The translations under genes were made by a program, and so were the position numbers. This document shows, one piece after another, positions 33,098 through 41,877 of a stretch of 64,000 bases of DNA (within the stretch, counting starts at the first letter, position 1; every line of letters begins with the position of its first letter). Origin of the DNA: Bacteroidota bacterium (GTDB lineage: Bacteria > Bacteroidota > Ignavibacteria > UBA10030); contig JALONQ010000007.1 of the NCBI GenBank assembly GCA_025454835.1, forward strand, positions 1-64,000, in the 5' to 3' direction. Below the pieces are notes generated by a model. That model saw only the letters and a program-made list of their open reading frames with translations, searched no databases and was not told the DNA's origin.

Positions 33098-34633
33098 TCA
33101 CGTGCCGGCGCGTTCCGGCTTCATCTGTGGGAACAAGATGACGTCGCGGATGGAATCCTGACCGGTCAGAAGCATCGTCAACCGATCAATGCCGATCCCG
33201 AGACCCGCCGTCGGCGGCATCCCATATTCCAAGGCCCTCAGATAGTCTTCGTCCAAGACCTGCGCTTCTTCATCGCCACGCGCACGAAGGCCCATCTGGT
33301 CTTCGAAGCGGGCCCGTTGATCGAGCGGATCGTTCAGCTCGGAAAAGGCGTTGCAGATCTCCTTCCCGAGAACGATGGCCTCGAAGCGTTCCACGACTCC
33401 CGGAGCGGTACGATGACGCTTCGCCAGAGGGGACATCGAAAGCGGATAGTCGGTGATGAACGTGGGCTGCACGAGATGCGGCTCGACACGTTCGCCGAAG
33501 ATCTCGTCGATAATGGCCCCCGCACCCAGAGCCGGATCGACCTCGACGCCGAGCCGCTTGGCGACGGCCCTGAGCCCGGCCTCGTCGAGGCCCGAGAGGT
33601 CCTCGCCCGTGCGTTCCTTGATGGCGTCGAACATGGTGACGCGACGCCAGGGCGGCGTGAAGTCGATGACCGTCTCCCCCACGTTCGCCTGCGGCGATCC
33701 GTTGAGTTCAATGGCGACGCGGCTGATCATCTCTTCAACGAGCGACATCATCCACACGTAGTCGCGATAGGCAACGTAGAGCTCGAGCATCGTGAACTCG
33801 GGGTTGTGCGTCTTATCCATCCCCTCATTCCGGAAGTCCTTCGAGATCTCATACACCGCATCGAAGCCGCCGACGATGAGGCGTTTGAGGTAGAGTTCGT
33901 CCGCGATGCGCAGGTAGAGGTCGACATCCAGGGCATTGTGGTGCGTCTTGAACGGGCGGGCCGACGCCCCACCGTAGAGTGGCTGCAAGACCGGAGTCTC
34001 AACCTCCAAACAGCCTCGTTCATCCAGGTAGCGGCGCATCGTGCTGATGATCTTCGCCCGCTTCACGAAGACCTCGCGCACCGTCGGATTCACCATGAGG
34101 TCCACATAACGCTGGCGGTAGCGGATCTCCTTGTCCGATAGCGGGTCGAACACGATCTTTGTGCCGTCGGGCTGTACCTGCTCCTTCGCGATCGGGACCG
34201 GCCGGATGGATTTGGAGAGGAGTTCGAACGAAACGACGTGGACCGACACCTCGCCCGTACGCGTGCGGAAGACATATCCGCGGACGCCGATGATGTCACC
34301 CAGGTCCATCAGCCGGAAGTGGTCATACGCATCTCCCAGATCGTCCCGCTTCAAGTAGACCTGAAGCCGCCCCGTAGAGTCCTGCAGATGGCAGAACGAC
34401 GCCTTCCCCATCCGGCGGATGGACATGATGCGGCCGGCGATGGCGACATCCAACCGCGGTCCGTCATCCTTGAAGGTCGCGAGGATCTCCGCGGCATTCG
34501 ATGTGCTATCGAACGCGTACGGGTACGGATCGATCCCCTTGGCGCGGAGTTCCTGGAGCTCTTCTCGACGGCGGACCATCTGGTCGTTCAGATCGTCGAG
34601 CGGATGCGGGGTCGTCGGTTCGGTCGAACTCAT
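33098..34633 (-). CDS. lysS: Lysyl-tRNA synthetase, class II
   Basis: The protein has 511 residues. The N-terminal anticodon-binding OB fold ([22 protein letters not shown]) and the class II core are clear. Motif 2 is [18 protein letters not shown] and motif 3 is [12 protein letters not shown], with the class II signature [15 protein letters not shown] between. The product charges tRNA-Lys. It follows malQ by 18 bases and precedes the lipoprotein gene. Confidence 0.98.
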   Translation of the reverse strand: MSSTEPTTPHPLDDLNDQMVRRREELQELRAKGIDPYPYAFDSTSNAAEILATFKDDGPRLDVAIAGRIMSIRRMGKASFCHLQDSTGRLQVYLKRDDLGDAYDHFRLMDLGDIIGVRGYVFRTRTGEVSVHVVSFELLSKSIRPVPIAKEQVQPDGTKIVFDPLSDKEIRYRQRYVDLMVNPTVREVFVKRAKIISTMRRYLDERGCLEVETPVLQPLYGGASARPFKTHHNALDVDLYLRIADELYLKRLIVGGFDAVYEISKDFRNEGMDKTHNPEFTMLELYVAYRDYVWMMSLVEEMISRVAIELNGSPQANVGETVIDFTPPWRRVTMFDAIKERTGEDLSGLDEAGLRAVAKRLGVEVDPALGAGAIIDEIFGERVEPHLVQPTFITDYPLSMSPLAKRHRTAPGVVERFEAIVLGKEICNAFSELNDPLDQRARFEDQMGLRARGDEEAQVLDEDYLRALEYGMPPTAGLGIGIDRLTMLLTGQDSIRDVILFPQMKPERAGT

Positions 34634-34651
34634 GGTGTCTTCATGCCTCGG

Positions 34652-36193
34652 TCAGGGCTGGACGCGGCCCGAGGGATACGGCGGAAGCGTCAGACGGTCC
34701 GGAGGACAGCGATGTGCCAGGGCCGTCCATTCGTACAAGCTGTCAGCGTGCTTTGGACCGACCTGCGACCAAGAGAATCGCCATTCCCAGTTGCCGTCGG
34801 TCGTTCCCGGCAGATTCATGCGGTGTTCGGTGCCCAATTCAAGCACGTCTTGGAATGGCACGACGGCGAGGTCCGCGACGGAATTGAGGGCGGCGCGGAT
34901 CATCGCGCGAGTCGTCGATGGCCCGTCGACGCCAAGGTACCGGTGGACGAACTCGCGTTCCCGGTCGGTCGCTGTCCGTTCCCAGCCCGCCGTGGTGTCG
35001 TTGTCGTGCGTCCCTGTATAGACGACGAAATGCGGGCCGTAGTTGTGAGGCAGGAAGGCGTTCTCCGGTCCCGCGGCGAAGGCGAACTGCAGCACCTTCA
35101 TGCCGGGAAGCTCGAAACCGTCACGCAGCGCGGTCACCTCAGGCGTGATGACGCCCAGATCCTCGGCGATGATCGGCAGGTCCTTCAACCGCTTCTGTAG
35201 GGTGCGGAACAGCGCCTCGCCGGGCGCCTTGACCCAACGCCCCTTGACGGCGGTCTTCTCCGACGCGGGGATCTCCCAGTAGGCTTCGAAACCGCGGAAA
35301 TGGTCCACGCGCACAATGTCGAAGATGGCCAGGGACGCACGAAAACGCTCGACCCACCACTTGAACTTCTTCTGCTCCATGACGTCCCACCGGTACAGCG
35401 GATTACCCCAACGCTGTCCCGTCTTGCTGAAATAGTCGGGTGGGACCCCCGCGACCACGGTTGGATCTCCGTTCTTCTTGAGGTGGAACAGGTCCTGGTG
35501 CGACCAGACGTCCGAACTGTGGTGAGCGACGAAAATGGGGATGTCGCCGACCAGCGCGACCTTTCGTTCGTTCGCATAGCGCTTGAGCGCATCCCATTGC
35601 CATCGGAAGCACCATTGAAGGAACTGATGATGGCGGAAGCGCTCGTCATGCTCCTGGCGCGCCGCTCGGAGCGACGCCGGATCTCGATGCACCAACGCCT
35701 GTGGCCACGATGTCCACAGGACCTGGCCGTGCGCTTCGTTGAGCGCCTGAAAGAGGGCGTAGTCTTCGAGCCACGACCGTTCGGTGGCACAGAAGCTTTC
35801 GAAGGCGGCGCGATCGGCGGATGTGGACGCGCTGAAGAATCGGCGCGAGGCGGTCCAAAGCGCGCTCGTGCGGAACGCGATCGCAGCGGCGTAGTCGACG
35901 CGTTCGTCGGGGAACTTTGGAGCTCCGGCCAGGTCGGACTCTGTCAGCCAACCATGGCGCTTCAGCTCCTCCAGATCGACGACGAGCGGATTGCCGGCGA
36001 AAGCCGACAACGCCATGTAGGGCGAGTTGGCCAGTCCTCCCGGACCGAGGGGCAGCATCTGCCAGAGCCGCTGTCCCGCCAGAACGAGCCAGTCGACGAA
36101 ATGATAAGCCGAAGATCCGAGGTCACCGTTGCCGTACGGTCCCGGCAATGAGGTGGGGTGAAGAAGGATCCCAGATGATCGAGGAAATCGCAT
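34652..36193 (-). CDS. malQ: 4-alpha-glucanotransferase (amylomaltase)
   Basis: The protein has 513 residues, the usual GH77 length. The beginning RSSGILLHPTSLPGPYGNGDLG, substrate-binding QMLPLGPGGLANSPY, the nucleophile region IVRVDHFRGFEAYWEIPA (catalytic Asp in RVDHF), the acid/base AEDLGVITPEV, and YTGTHDNDTTAGW are all present. The enzyme transfers alpha-1,4 glucan segments in glycogen or maltodextrin metabolism in the cytosol. It begins three bases after the rluB stop. Other glycogen genes are not in the window. Confidence 0.96.
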   Translation of the reverse strand: MRFPRSSGILLHPTSLPGPYGNGDLGSSAYHFVDWLVLAGQRLWQMLPLGPGGLANSPYMALSAFAGNPLVVDLEELKRHGWLTESDLAGAPKFPDERVDYAAAIAFRTSALWTASRRFFSASTSADRAAFESFCATERSWLEDYALFQALNEAHGQVLWTSWPQALVHRDPASLRAARQEHDERFRHHQFLQWCFRWQWDALKRYANERKVALVGDIPIFVAHHSSDVWSHQDLFHLKKNGDPTVVAGVPPDYFSKTGQRWGNPLYRWDVMEQKKFKWWVERFRASLAIFDIVRVDHFRGFEAYWEIPASEKTAVKGRWVKAPGEALFRTLQKRLKDLPIIAEDLGVITPEVTALRDGFELPGMKVLQFAFAAGPENAFLPHNYGPHFVVYTGTHDNDTTAGWERTATDREREFVHRYLGVDGPSTTRAMIRAALNSVADLAVVPFQDVLELGTEHRMNLPGTTDGNWEWRFSWSQVGPKHADSLYEWTALAHRCPPDRLTLPPYPSGRVQP

Positions 36194-36196
36194 AGT

Positions 36197-36982
36197 TCAT
36201 CCTTGCCGTTGCCGCCGCCGATCACCCGTCCGGGTCTCTTGTCCCGTCTGGCGTCGCAGCCATTGCACTTCGTCTTTTGTCAGGAACCGCCAGTTTCCGC
36301 GAGGCACCCCAAGTGGCGTCAAGCCCGCATATGACACGCGGTCCAGTTGCCGCACGTCATGGCCGAGGACCTCGAACATGCGCCGCACTTCACGATTGCG
36401 CCCTTCACCGATCGAGAGGAGCACTTTTTTTCGCTTGCTCCCTTCCACGATCTCCACCTCCTGCGCCTTCGCCAGCCCATCTTCGAGTCGAACGCCGCGG
36501 CGAAGCTTGGCCACCTCGTCGTCCTGCACGGGCCTCGCCGTCGTCACGCGATAGACGCGCTCGATCTCGAACTTCGGATGCAGAAGGGCGTGGGCCAGCA
36601 CGCCATCGTTCGTGAGCAGGAGCACGCCCGTCGTATTCCGGTCGAGCCGACCGACCGGGAACACCCGTTGCCGGACGCGAACATAATCCATGACCGTGCG
36701 CCGGTCGCGTTCGTCGCTGACCGTCGTAATGGCGTCCTTCGGCTTGTTGAGGAGGATGTAGACGGGCTTCTCAGCGAGACCCACCATGCGGCCTTCGACC
36801 ATGACGCGGTCGCGCACGGGATCGACACGAACGCCGAGTGAGGTGACCGGCTTTCCGTTGATCGTGACCGCCCCTTCCGCGATGAGCGCATCCATCTTGC
36901 GGCGGGAACCGAGACCGGCCATCGCCAGGTAGCGGTTCAGTCGAACAGGCGCTTGATGAAGCCCGAGATCTTTTCTTTCCAC
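36197..36982 (-). CDS. rluB: Pseudouridine synthase, RluB/RsuA family
   Basis: The protein has 261 residues. An S4 domain at the N-terminus (VRLNRYLAMAGLGSRRKMDALI) is followed by the catalytic domain with the RsuA-type motif VGRLDRNTTGVLLLTNDG, in which the aspartate is the nucleophile, and later YRVTTARPV and NREVRRMFEVLGH. It modifies uridine in 23S rRNA. The listed GTG start at 36982 lies inside scpB (46-base overlap). A shorter start would remove part of the S4 domain, so the overlap is probably real. This scpA-scpB-rluB order is common in bacteria. Confidence 0.92.
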   Translation of the reverse strand: MERKDLGLHQAPVRLNRYLAMAGLGSRRKMDALIAEGAVTINGKPVTSLGVRVDPVRDRVMVEGRMVGLAEKPVYILLNKPKDAITTVSDERDRRTVMDYVRVRQRVFPVGRLDRNTTGVLLLTNDGVLAHALLHPKFEIERVYRVTTARPVQDDEVAKLRRGVRLEDGLAKAQEVEIVEGSKRKKVLLSIGEGRNREVRRMFEVLGHDVRQLDRVSYAGLTPLGVPRGNWRFLTKDEVQWLRRQTGQETRTGDRRRQRQG

Positions 36983-38034
36983 GATTTCCAGCGGTTACGA
37001 GGATGTGCATCCGTTGCATCAGTGCCGGGCGCCGGCGACGGTTTCACGCCGAGGTCTGGGGGCTCTGGCGTCTGAGTCCGGGTGAAGGAAGTCTCGGGCG
37101 CTGGCGTGTGTTCCGCCGCCTCGGCGGCTTCGGCCTGGTCGGACGGTTCCGCGATCCGGGCCGCTTCTTCCGACGGTTCGATCGCCGGCGAGACCTCCGT
37201 CGGCGCTTCGAACGGGAGTTCCGTCGTCGAACGGGTCTTCAATTCGCGCTTCGAGATGCGCGGAACGATCTCGACCGCCGATTGCTCGAGATCGGCGCGC
37301 TTTTTCGGGATGTGCGGAAGTCGGGACTTGAAATCCTCGTCCGTCTTGGCCTTTTCCGCGGCGGCTTGCGCCTCGAGCATACGACGTTCCGTCTCGAACT
37401 GCGTCTCCCCGAGGATCTCCTCGATCTCGCGGGGACGCGGCAGGTCGGTGATCTCGTTGAGGCCGAAGTGCTTCAGGAAATCGCGCGTCGTGCCGTACAG
37501 GAGCGGACGCCCGACGGTCTCGGCCCGTCCGGTGACCGTGACGAGTTCTTTCTCGAGCAGGGTCTTGAGTACGTAGTCGCAGTTGACGCCACGGATCGAT
37601 TCAAGCTCGCCCTTCGAGATGGGCTGTTTGTACGCGACGATCGCCAGCGTCTCGACCCCGGATTGCGAGAGCTTGCGTCGCCCCTGCTCGCGACGCAGCT
37701 TTCCGAGCCAATCGGCGTACTCCTTGTGCGTGGCGAACTGGAACCCACCTGCGATCGGCATGATCCGGTACGGTCGTCCCGCCGAACGGTATTCATCATT
37801 CAGCTCTTTGACGATGGCGCGGATAGCGTCTGCTTCGATCTTCCGCTCTTCGCCGCTGCCCGGGGGAGCGCTGTATTCGTAGATCGCCTTGAGCTGCTTG
37901 ACCGACAATGGCTCTTCGGCCGCAAAGATGAGGGCTTCGATCAGGGCCTTCATCGTCGTCGGTACGGCCAGTGCCGCGGGGGCGACCGGCGCCGTTCCTT
38001 CCGATGTCGTCGGTATAGGATCGTCCTGGCTCAC
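36937..38034 (-). CDS. scpB: Segregation and condensation protein B
   Basis: The protein has 365 residues, longer than the usual 180-220. Residues about 27-200 contain the two winged-helix domains of ScpB (ALIEALIFAAEEPLSVKQLK, VETLAIVAYKQPISKGELE, RGVNCDYVLKTLLEKELV, GRPLLYGTTRDFLKHFGL). The remaining 150 residues are charged and low-complexity, probably disordered, ending in a short basic helix (WKEKISGFIKRLFD). ScpB works with ScpA and SMC in chromosome segregation. Its GTG start overlaps the scpA stop (GTGA). Confidence 0.95.
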   Translation of the reverse strand: MSQDDPIPTTSEGTAPVAPAALAVPTTMKALIEALIFAAEEPLSVKQLKAIYEYSAPPGSGEERKIEADAIRAIVKELNDEYRSAGRPYRIMPIAGGFQFATHKEYADWLGKLRREQGRRKLSQSGVETLAIVAYKQPISKGELESIRGVNCDYVLKTLLEKELVTVTGRAETVGRPLLYGTTRDFLKHFGLNEITDLPRPREIEEILGETQFETERRMLEAQAAAEKAKTDEDFKSRLPHIPKKRADLEQSAVEIVPRISKRELKTRSTTELPFEAPTEVSPAIEPSEEAARIAEPSDQAEAAEAAEHTPAPETSFTRTQTPEPPDLGVKPSPAPGTDATDAHPRNRWKSWKEKISGFIKRLFD

Positions 38035-38756
38035 GCCACGTTCCGCACGATAAAGAGGTCACCGAAGGGATCAACCTGCCGAACGACCACCTGCCGCGCG
38101 CGGATCACTTCAAGAAGGGCCAGGAACGTCACGACGATCCGGATGCGCTCATGCATCTCTCGAATGAGGTCGAAGAAGGTCCCTTCTGAACGCCGGCTGA
38201 AGAAATCCACGATGAACGCCATCTGCTCTTCGATCGTCACGTTGACGCGCACGATCTCGTGGACGGTCCGTTTCGGCACCCGGTCCATGGCGAACTGGAA
38301 CGATGCAATGAGATCGAACAGGCTCACGTCACGGACAAGGTCGTCTGCCGTTTCGACGGGCATTTCGACCGGGTCGGATTCACGGTAGCCGCGAGGCGAG
38401 AGGAGCATCGCCTCCGCTTCCAGGCCGCGCATCTGCTCCGCGACCTCCTTGAAACGCTTGTACTCAACGAGCCGCTTGACAAGACCGGCGCGCGGGTCCT
38501 CTTCGTCCGCCTCGGCTCCCGGCTCAGGCGGGAGGAGCATACGCACCTTGATCTGCATCAGCTCAGCCGCCATGACGACGAACTCACCGGCGATCTCGAG
38601 GTCGAGCTGCTGCAGGTAGTGGATGTAGCTGAGGAATTCCTTCGTGATCCGCGCGATCGGAATGTCGTAGATATCCAGCTCATCTCGCTTGATGAAGAAC
38701 AGCAGCAAGTCGAGCGGACCTTCGAAATCTTGGATCTTGACGGCGTACGTGTTCAT
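38031..38756 (-). CDS. scpA: Segregation and condensation protein A
   Basis: The protein has 241 residues with the kleisin pattern of ScpA: FEGPLDLLLFFIKRDELDIYDIPIARI at the N-terminus and AELMQIKVRMLLPPE. The C-terminal winged helix contains FFDLIREMHERIRIVVTFLALLEVIRAR. It bridges SMC heads with ScpB. It starts 15 bases after trpS and its stop overlaps the scpB start, ensuring balanced synthesis. Confidence 0.96.
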   Translation of the reverse strand: MNTYAVKIQDFEGPLDLLLFFIKRDELDIYDIPIARITKEFLSYIHYLQQLDLEIAGEFVVMAAELMQIKVRMLLPPEPGAEADEEDPRAGLVKRLVEYKRFKEVAEQMRGLEAEAMLLSPRGYRESDPVEMPVETADDLVRDVSLFDLIASFQFAMDRVPKRTVHEIVRVNVTIEEQMAFIVDFFSRRSEGTFFDLIREMHERIRIVVTFLALLEVIRARQVVVRQVDPFGDLFIVRNVA

Positions 38757-38770
38757 GGGAGCGAGGGCGA

Positions 38771-39802
38771 TCAGCCGAGGTGCATCACCTGATGGACACG
38801 GTCCATTGTCTCGGAGGCCACGACCCGGGCGCGAGCTTCTCCTTCGCGGAGGATCGCCCGCACCTCATCGGGCTTCGATGCATAGTCAGCACGGCGCTCA
38901 CGGATGGGGGCCGTCGCCTCGACGATCTTTGCGGCGCACCGGAGTTTGCAATCGACGCAGCCCAACTGGCCCGACTCGCATCCCTTCCGGATCTCGGCCA
39001 CTTCGCCGGGGTTGAACTTGTGATGATACGAGAAGACCAGGCAAACGTCGGGGCGTCCCGGGTCGTTGCGGCGAACCTTCTGCGGATCGGTAACGGCCGT
39101 CCGCATCTTCTTCGCGATCTCCTCGGCGCTGTCCGAGAGCAGGATCGAATTGCCCAGCGACTTGCTCATTTTCTTGCCGTCCAGGCCCGGAAGACGGGGG
39201 AATTTCGTGACGCGTCCCTCCGGCGCGGGGAACACCTCGCCATACTGAGCGTTGAAGCGCCGGGCCAGCTCGCGCGTGATCTCGATGTGGGGCAACTGGT
39301 CCTCGCCGACGGGAACGACCTCGCCGCGATAGAGCAGGATATCGGCCGCCTGGAGTACGGGATACCCAAGATGGCCGTACGCCACCGTCTCGAGTTCCAG
39401 GTCACGGACCTGTTCTTTCAGACTTGGATTGCGCTCCAACCTGGCCGTCGTGATCAGCATCGAGAAGATGAGGTGCAATTCGGAGTGTTGCTTCACCTGC
39501 GATTGTCGGAACATCGGGCTCCGCGCGGGATCGATGCCGGCGGCAAGCCAGTCGACGACCATCTCGAACGAATTCGCTTCGAGCGAACGCGAGTCGGGGT
39601 CGGTGGTCAGCGCATGGTAGTCGGCGATGAGATGGTAATTCTGGAACTCGTCCTGCAAGGCGACCCAGTTCTCCAGGGCACCTACGAGATGGCCGAGATG
39701 CAGTTGGCCCGTCGGGCGCATCCCGCTCAGAATTACCCGCTTGCTGGATGGTGTCAGAGGACTGATACTCCTTGAGTGGAACCCGGCGACGGATCGCCTC
39801 AC
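38771..39802 (-). CDS. trpS: Tryptophanyl-tRNA synthetase
   Basis: The protein has 343 residues from the GTG at 39802, and the core begins at SGMRPTGQLHLGHLVGAL (HIGH motif). The KMSKS motif is DGKKMSKSLGNSILLSD. Residues such as GEDQLPHIEITRELARRFN match class Ic enzymes. A C-terminal pair of cysteines (GCVDCKLRCA) is seen in TrpS branches with an Fe-S or zinc site. The N-terminal 22 residues before the core are unusual, and no ribosome site is evident for the GTG, so the exact start is uncertain. Confidence 0.94.
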   Translation of the reverse strand: MRRSVAGFHSRSISPLTPSSKRVILSGMRPTGQLHLGHLVGALENWVALQDEFQNYHLIADYHALTTDPDSRSLEANSFEMVVDWLAAGIDPARSPMFRQSQVKQHSELHLIFSMLITTARLERNPSLKEQVRDLELETVAYGHLGYPVLQAADILLYRGEVVPVGEDQLPHIEITRELARRFNAQYGEVFPAPEGRVTKFPRLPGLDGKKMSKSLGNSILLSDSAEEIAKKMRTAVTDPQKVRRNDPGRPDVCLVFSYHHKFNPGEVAEIRKGCESGQLGCVDCKLRCAAKIVEATAPIRERRADYASKPDEVRAILREGEARARVVASETMDRVHQVMHLG

Positions 39803-39824
39803 GGCGGCCGGCGACGGCGATGTG

Positions 39825-40388
39825 TCAATTCATGAAGAGGTACGGCCTCCAGTGATCGTCGACCGAGCCGACGAAGTGCCGGAGGAACATCACGTGGTTT
39901 GGCCGGATCGGCCTTCGCTTGAGGACCATGTTGGCCTCATGCGGCGTGCGGTCCCCCTTCCTGTTGTTGCAGCCCACGCAGGCCGCGACCAGGTTCTCCC
40001 ACGAATCAGATCCCCCGCGGGCCCGAGGAATGATGTGGTCGACCGTCAACGTTTGATCCGTGCGTCCGCAGTATTGGCACACATGCCCGTCACGACGGAG
40101 GACATTCTTACGGGAGAGCACGATCTTTTTGTAGGGGACGCGGACGAAGACCCCCAAACGCACCACGCTGGGGAACGGCATCGATGACGAGACCGACCGT
40201 AGCCTCTTCCCGTCCGAGGCGGCGATCAGTTCAGCCTTCCCTAGCCAGAGCAGGCCAATGGCCTTCCTGACGTTGCAGACACTGAGGGGCTCGTAGTTGT
40301 GGTTGAGAACCAGAACCTTGCTACCTGAAAGCCCAACCCCACGATGTATCTCGTATTTTGTGCTGAAGACCCGTCTCCTCTGATTCAG
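39825..40388 (-). CDS. HNH endonuclease family protein, start codon non-canonical
   Basis: The HNH core is CQYCGRTDQTLTVDHIIPRARGG...NLVAACVGCNNRKG, with both zinc CxxC pairs and the H-N-H residues. The ATG at 40181 would give only 118 residues, but the same frame continues upstream with sequence of the Bacteroidota family N-terminus (KVLVLNHNYEPLSVCNVRKA, from about 40319). No ATG, GTG or TTG occurs between the in-frame TGA at 40404-40406 and 40181. Candidate starts are CTG at 40388 or ATA at 40349, or the start has been altered. I set the 5' limit at CTG 40388 provisionally (187 residues). The role of the family is unknown. A clear promoter lies at 40443-40471, 20 bases before trpS ends the gap. 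Confidence 0.7.
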   Translation of the reverse strand: MNQRRRVFSTKYEIHRGVGLSGSKVLVLNHNYEPLSVCNVRKAIGLLWLGKAELIAASDGKRLRSVSSSMPFPSVVRLGVFVRVPYKKIVLSRKNVLRRDGHVCQYCGRTDQTLTVDHIIPRARGGSDSWENLVAACVGCNNRKGDRTPHEANMVLKRRPIRPNHVMFLRHFVGSVDDHWRPYLFMN

Positions 40389-40442
40389 GTTAGAGAACTC
40401 TGCTCAAACACTGCTTGAGGAACAGTCTGATTGCTGGCCAAA

Positions 40443-40471
40443 AATATAGCCGATTCACGCCCAAGAGTCAA
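40443..40471 (-). promoter_or_regulatory. Promoter of the HNH-trpS-scpAB run
   Basis: Minus-strand TTGACT, 17-base spacer, TATATT, continuing into TATTTTTG, an exact TAnnTTTG box. The -35 overlaps the stop codon of aroC. Confidence 0.68.
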
Positions 40472-41685
40472 GAATTCGTTGGGTTTTCGGAGCTTTTCCC
40501 ATTCTTGACAGCGCCAACGCGCCGATACCGCTCCCTGATCTCGGACAGAGAATCACCTCCGTACTTCTCGAGGAATGCGTTGGCCAATACTGGCGCAACA
40601 ATAGCCTCGGCAATAACGCCTGCCGCCGGAACTGCGCAGGCGTCCGAGCGTTCGTAGCGGCCCTTGGAAGCCTTGCCTGTTCTGATGTTGATGGAGGGAA
40701 GCGGAACAGCGAGTGTTGCGATCGGCTTCATGGCTCCGCGGATGATGATCGGTTCTCCGTTCGTCACCCCCCCCTCGATCCCACCCGCCCTGTTGGTCGA
40801 TCGGCCGACCTTCCCGCCCCGGACAACGAAGGCATCGTGAACGTGCGAACCGGGCTTCCGGGCATTCGCAAATCCATCTCCGAACTCGACGCCTTTGATG
40901 GCCGGGATCGCCATGACCGCCTGAGCGATCGCGCCATCGAGCTTTCGGTCGGCCTGCACGTAGCTTCCGAGGCCGATCGGCACGCCTGTCACGATCACCT
41001 CGAAGATCCCGCCGAGCGTATCGCCAGCCTTGCGGGCCCGCCGGATCGCGGCGATGGCTTTGGAGGCGGCTCCTGGATCCAACATGCGCACCTCCGAGAG
41101 GTCGGCCTCTTCCGTCACCTTGTAGGCACCGCACGATGCTTTGGTGTATCTCGCGATCTTCCGGTCGACGGTCGATCGGTCTCCATATCCCACCGGTCCG
41201 ATCGCCGTCACGTGGCTTCCGACAAAGATGCCGACATCCTCGAGGAATTTTCTAACGACCGTCGCGCAAGCGACCCTGATGGCTGTCTCCCGGGCGCTCG
41301 CCCGCTCGATCACATTTCGGATGTCCGAATGACGGTACTTCACGACCCCGACGTAGTCTGAATGCCCTGGTCGCGGAACCAACACCGGATCGACCCCGGC
41401 TCCATCGCCATCGACCGCCATGACCTTGAGCCAGTGCTCATGATCGATATTCCGGACCTGCAGGACGATAGGTGCACCGGTGGTGCGGCCGTACCGCACC
41501 CCTCCCACGATGTCGACTGCGTCCGATTCGATCCGCATGCGCCCGCCACGGCCGTAGCCCTGTTGACGGCGACGTAGCTGATGGTCGACATAGCTCTTCG
41601 CGATGTCAACGCCCGCCGGCACGCCTTCGATGATGCCGGTCAGCACACGTCCGTGCGACTCGCCGGCAGTCAGGATTCGGATCAT
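40468..41685 (-). CDS. aroC: Chorismate synthase
   Basis: The protein has 405 residues. Recognisable are the start LTAGESHGRVLTGIIEGVPAG, the second signature RPGHSDYVGVVKYRHSDIRNV, and the third, containing RASARETAIRVA. The enzyme converts EPSP to chorismate with reduced FMN, the last shared step of aromatic synthesis. GGAG lies eight bases before the ATG at 41685. It has its own promoter (41753-41781), and its 3' end contains the -35 box of the HNH promoter. Confidence 0.97.
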   Translation of the reverse strand: MIRILTAGESHGRVLTGIIEGVPAGVDIAKSYVDHQLRRRQQGYGRGGRMRIESDAVDIVGGVRYGRTTGAPIVLQVRNIDHEHWLKVMAVDGDGAGVDPVLVPRPGHSDYVGVVKYRHSDIRNVIERASARETAIRVACATVVRKFLEDVGIFVGSHVTAIGPVGYGDRSTVDRKIARYTKASCGAYKVTEEADLSEVRMLDPGAASKAIAAIRRARKAGDTLGGIFEVIVTGVPIGLGSYVQADRKLDGAIAQAVMAIPAIKGVEFGDGFANARKPGSHVHDAFVVRGGKVGRSTNRAGGIEGGVTNGEPIIIRGAMKPIATLAVPLPSINIRTGKASKGRYERSDACAVPAAGVIAEAIVAPVLANAFLEKYGGDSLSEIRERYRRVGAVKNGKSSENPTNS

Positions 41686-41752
41686 CGTTCAGTTCTCCAA
41701 CGACATTCGTTCCGGTGGAACGCAGGTTGGTCTGCCTTCCACGTATTGGCGT

Positions 41753-41781
41753 AACATACCCCGAATTCCACGCAGTGGCAA
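41753..41781 (-). promoter_or_regulatory. Promoter of aroC
   Basis: Minus-strand TTGCCA, 17-base spacer, TATGTT, giving a leader of about 60 bases before the aroC ATG at 41685. Confidence 0.62.
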
Positions 41782-41796
41782 TGGAGGGTACAAGGA

Positions 41797-41826
41797 AAGG
41801 CGCCCCAGCCCGGGCCGGAGCGCCTT
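41797..41826 (-). terminator. Hairpin terminator after degP
   Basis: A stem AAGGCGC / GCGCCTT with a GC-rich interior lies 52 bases after the degP stop. The following TCCTTGT is a poor U-tract, so termination may be partial. Confidence 0.45.
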
Positions 41827-41877
41827 CGTTCACCATGGTGATCCGCGCCTCGTCGCGCGAGACCGCCTCACCACATC

